The notes under the pieces: model-generated | Seen by the model: only the letters and a program-made list of their open reading frames with translations | The model's database searches: none | What the model was told of the DNA's origin: nothing | In this document: positions 6,107 to 6,679 of the stretch, in pieces | Layout: each line of letters starts with the position of its first letter | Position numbering within the stretch: position 1 is the first letter of the stretch | Program-made: the position numbers and the translations under genes | Source of the DNA: an uncultured Clostridia bacterium | Lineage (GTDB): Bacteria > Bacillota > Clostridia > Christensenellales > Aristaeellaceae | DNA length: 6,679 bases | NCBI GenBank assembly: GCA_946496415.1 | Contig: CAMMGP010000068.1 | Location: 1-6,679, forward strand | Reading direction: 5' to 3'

Positions 6107-6674
6107 AACTCTCCATGATCCTGTTTACATAAGTATCGGTGACGGCGGAGGAGATCGCCGTAAGCGTCCTGCCGTCCTGACTGTACTGCGGGTCTTGCAG
6201 CCATTCGTCAACGCGGCCCTGCCCCTGATGATAGGCGGTCGAGGCCGTGCGCATATCGCCATCGTAGCGGTCGAGCAAAAAGCGCAGATACCAGCAGCCA
6301 TAGCGCAGGTTGACGGAGGGCTCGTAGAGCCTCTGCACGTCGAAAACATCGTCCAGCTTGCCGGCGATCCACTCGCCGGTGGCGGGCATGATCTGCATAA
6401 GGCCGATGGCTCCCACCGAGGAGACGGCTTCGGCGTCAAAGCTGGACTCGGCCAGCACCACCGAGGCCACATAGGCCGGATCGAGCGAAAACTCCTGCGC
6501 CGCGGCGCGGATCTCCGGCGCGTAGGTCATGGGATAGCGCGAAAGGTCTATCCTGTCCCGGCCAAAGAGCGCCCACGCGCCCAGAGCGATCAGCACGATG
6601 AGCGCCGCCGCCAGGATGGCAAAAAACGTCCTGCGCCGCCTGCGGCGGCGGCGCGCGGCGCGCACGCGGCGCAA
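6081..6674 (-). CDS. Membrane-anchored lytic transglycosylase, SLT/GH23 domain (start possibly outside the window)
   Basis: This enzyme is predicted to cleave the MurNAc-GlcNAc bond of peptidoglycan, forming 1,6-anhydro-MurNAc ends. Counting from a TTG at 6674, there is a very basic cytoplasmic N-terminus (11 Arg in the first 15 residues), one membrane segment (about 17-37), and an SLT domain (about 47-190). The domain has the catalytic Glu76 in LAESSFDAEAVS, then GAIGLMQIMPATG (88-100), and AYHQGQGRVDEWL (147-159) where the family usually has AYNAG. About 200 residues with one N-terminal anchor is the usual form of the small Clostridia enzymes. The start is uncertain: TTG at 6674 and GTG at 6665 have no visible ribosome site, and the frame stays open to the window edge at 6679, so a few residues may be missing. 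In some Clostridia this gene follows coaE, which could be just to the right; this is from memory and unverified. Confidence 0.9.
   Translation of the reverse strand: MRRVRAARRRRRRRRTFFAILAAALIVLIALGAWALFGRDRIDLSRYPMTYAPEIRAAAQEFSLDPAYVASVVLAESSFDAEAVSSVGAIGLMQIMPATGEWIAGKLDDVFDVQRLYEPSVNLRYGCWYLRFLLDRYDGDMRTASTAYHQGQGRVDEWLQDPQYSQDGRTLTAISSAVTDTYVNRIMESYEHYKELY
6109..6114 (-). promoter_or_regulatory. Shine-Dalgarno-like site for the solute-binding protein gene, inside the transglycosylase gene
   Basis: GGAGAG on the - strand ends 2 nt before the ATG at 6106; counted from GGAG the gap is 4 nt, shorter than usual. It lies in the last codons of the transglycosylase gene (in MESYEHYKELY), so ribosomes finishing that gene could reinitiate here. 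Confidence 0.45.
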
Positions 6675-6679
6675 CTGCG

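Noticed and set aside
1016..6674. An accessory defence system beside the CRISPR array
   Set aside because: All three genes are recognisable cell-wall or solute-binding proteins. No nuclease, toxin, NTPase or transposase domain is visible, so adjacency to the array looks incidental.

Overview
The window looks like chromosomal DNA from a GC-rich, Gram-positive-type bacterium. A Clostridia relative, possibly in or near Christensenellales, is the best guess. The reasons are the secreted SH3/peptidoglycan-binding/NlpC-P60 hydrolase with Thr-Pro linkers, the small membrane-anchored lytic transglycosylase, and the type I-C-like CRISPR repeat. The lineage is an inference; there is no rRNA or other marker gene here.

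Positions 1-934 hold the leader-distal (3') part of a CRISPR array read on the + strand. It has 14 repeats of about 33 bp and 13 complete spacers of 32-37 bp. Repeats 1-7 are near-uniform, repeats 8-12 carry shared variants, and the last two are badly decayed, so the trailer end is at about 934. The leader and cas genes, if present, lie to the left of the window. Two spacers can be partly interpreted from their translations. One encodes a P-loop stretch like that of phage terminase large subunits, and one encodes a tail-fibre-type repeat motif. A strong hairpin at 967-995 separates the array from the convergent gene on its right.

Positions 1016-6674 are three genes on the - strand. In transcription order (right to left) they are a membrane-anchored lytic transglycosylase (SLT/GH23), a family 5 (peptide-type) extracellular solute-binding protein whose start overlaps the transglycosylase end by 26 nt, and, after a 210-bp AT-rich gap, a 1079-residue secreted endopeptidase with ten SH3-like domains, two peptidoglycan-binding domains and a C-terminal NlpC/P60 domain. 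The set suggests cell-wall cleavage (glycan strand and stem peptide) next to a peptide-type binding protein.

I see no clear new defence or mobile system. The points most worth a second look are the interpretable spacers, the graded decay of the array with its spacer-length gap to the terminator, and the duplicated three-domain SH3 block in the large hydrolase. The very long + strand open frames across 983-5836 are GC-driven antisense shadows of the real genes.
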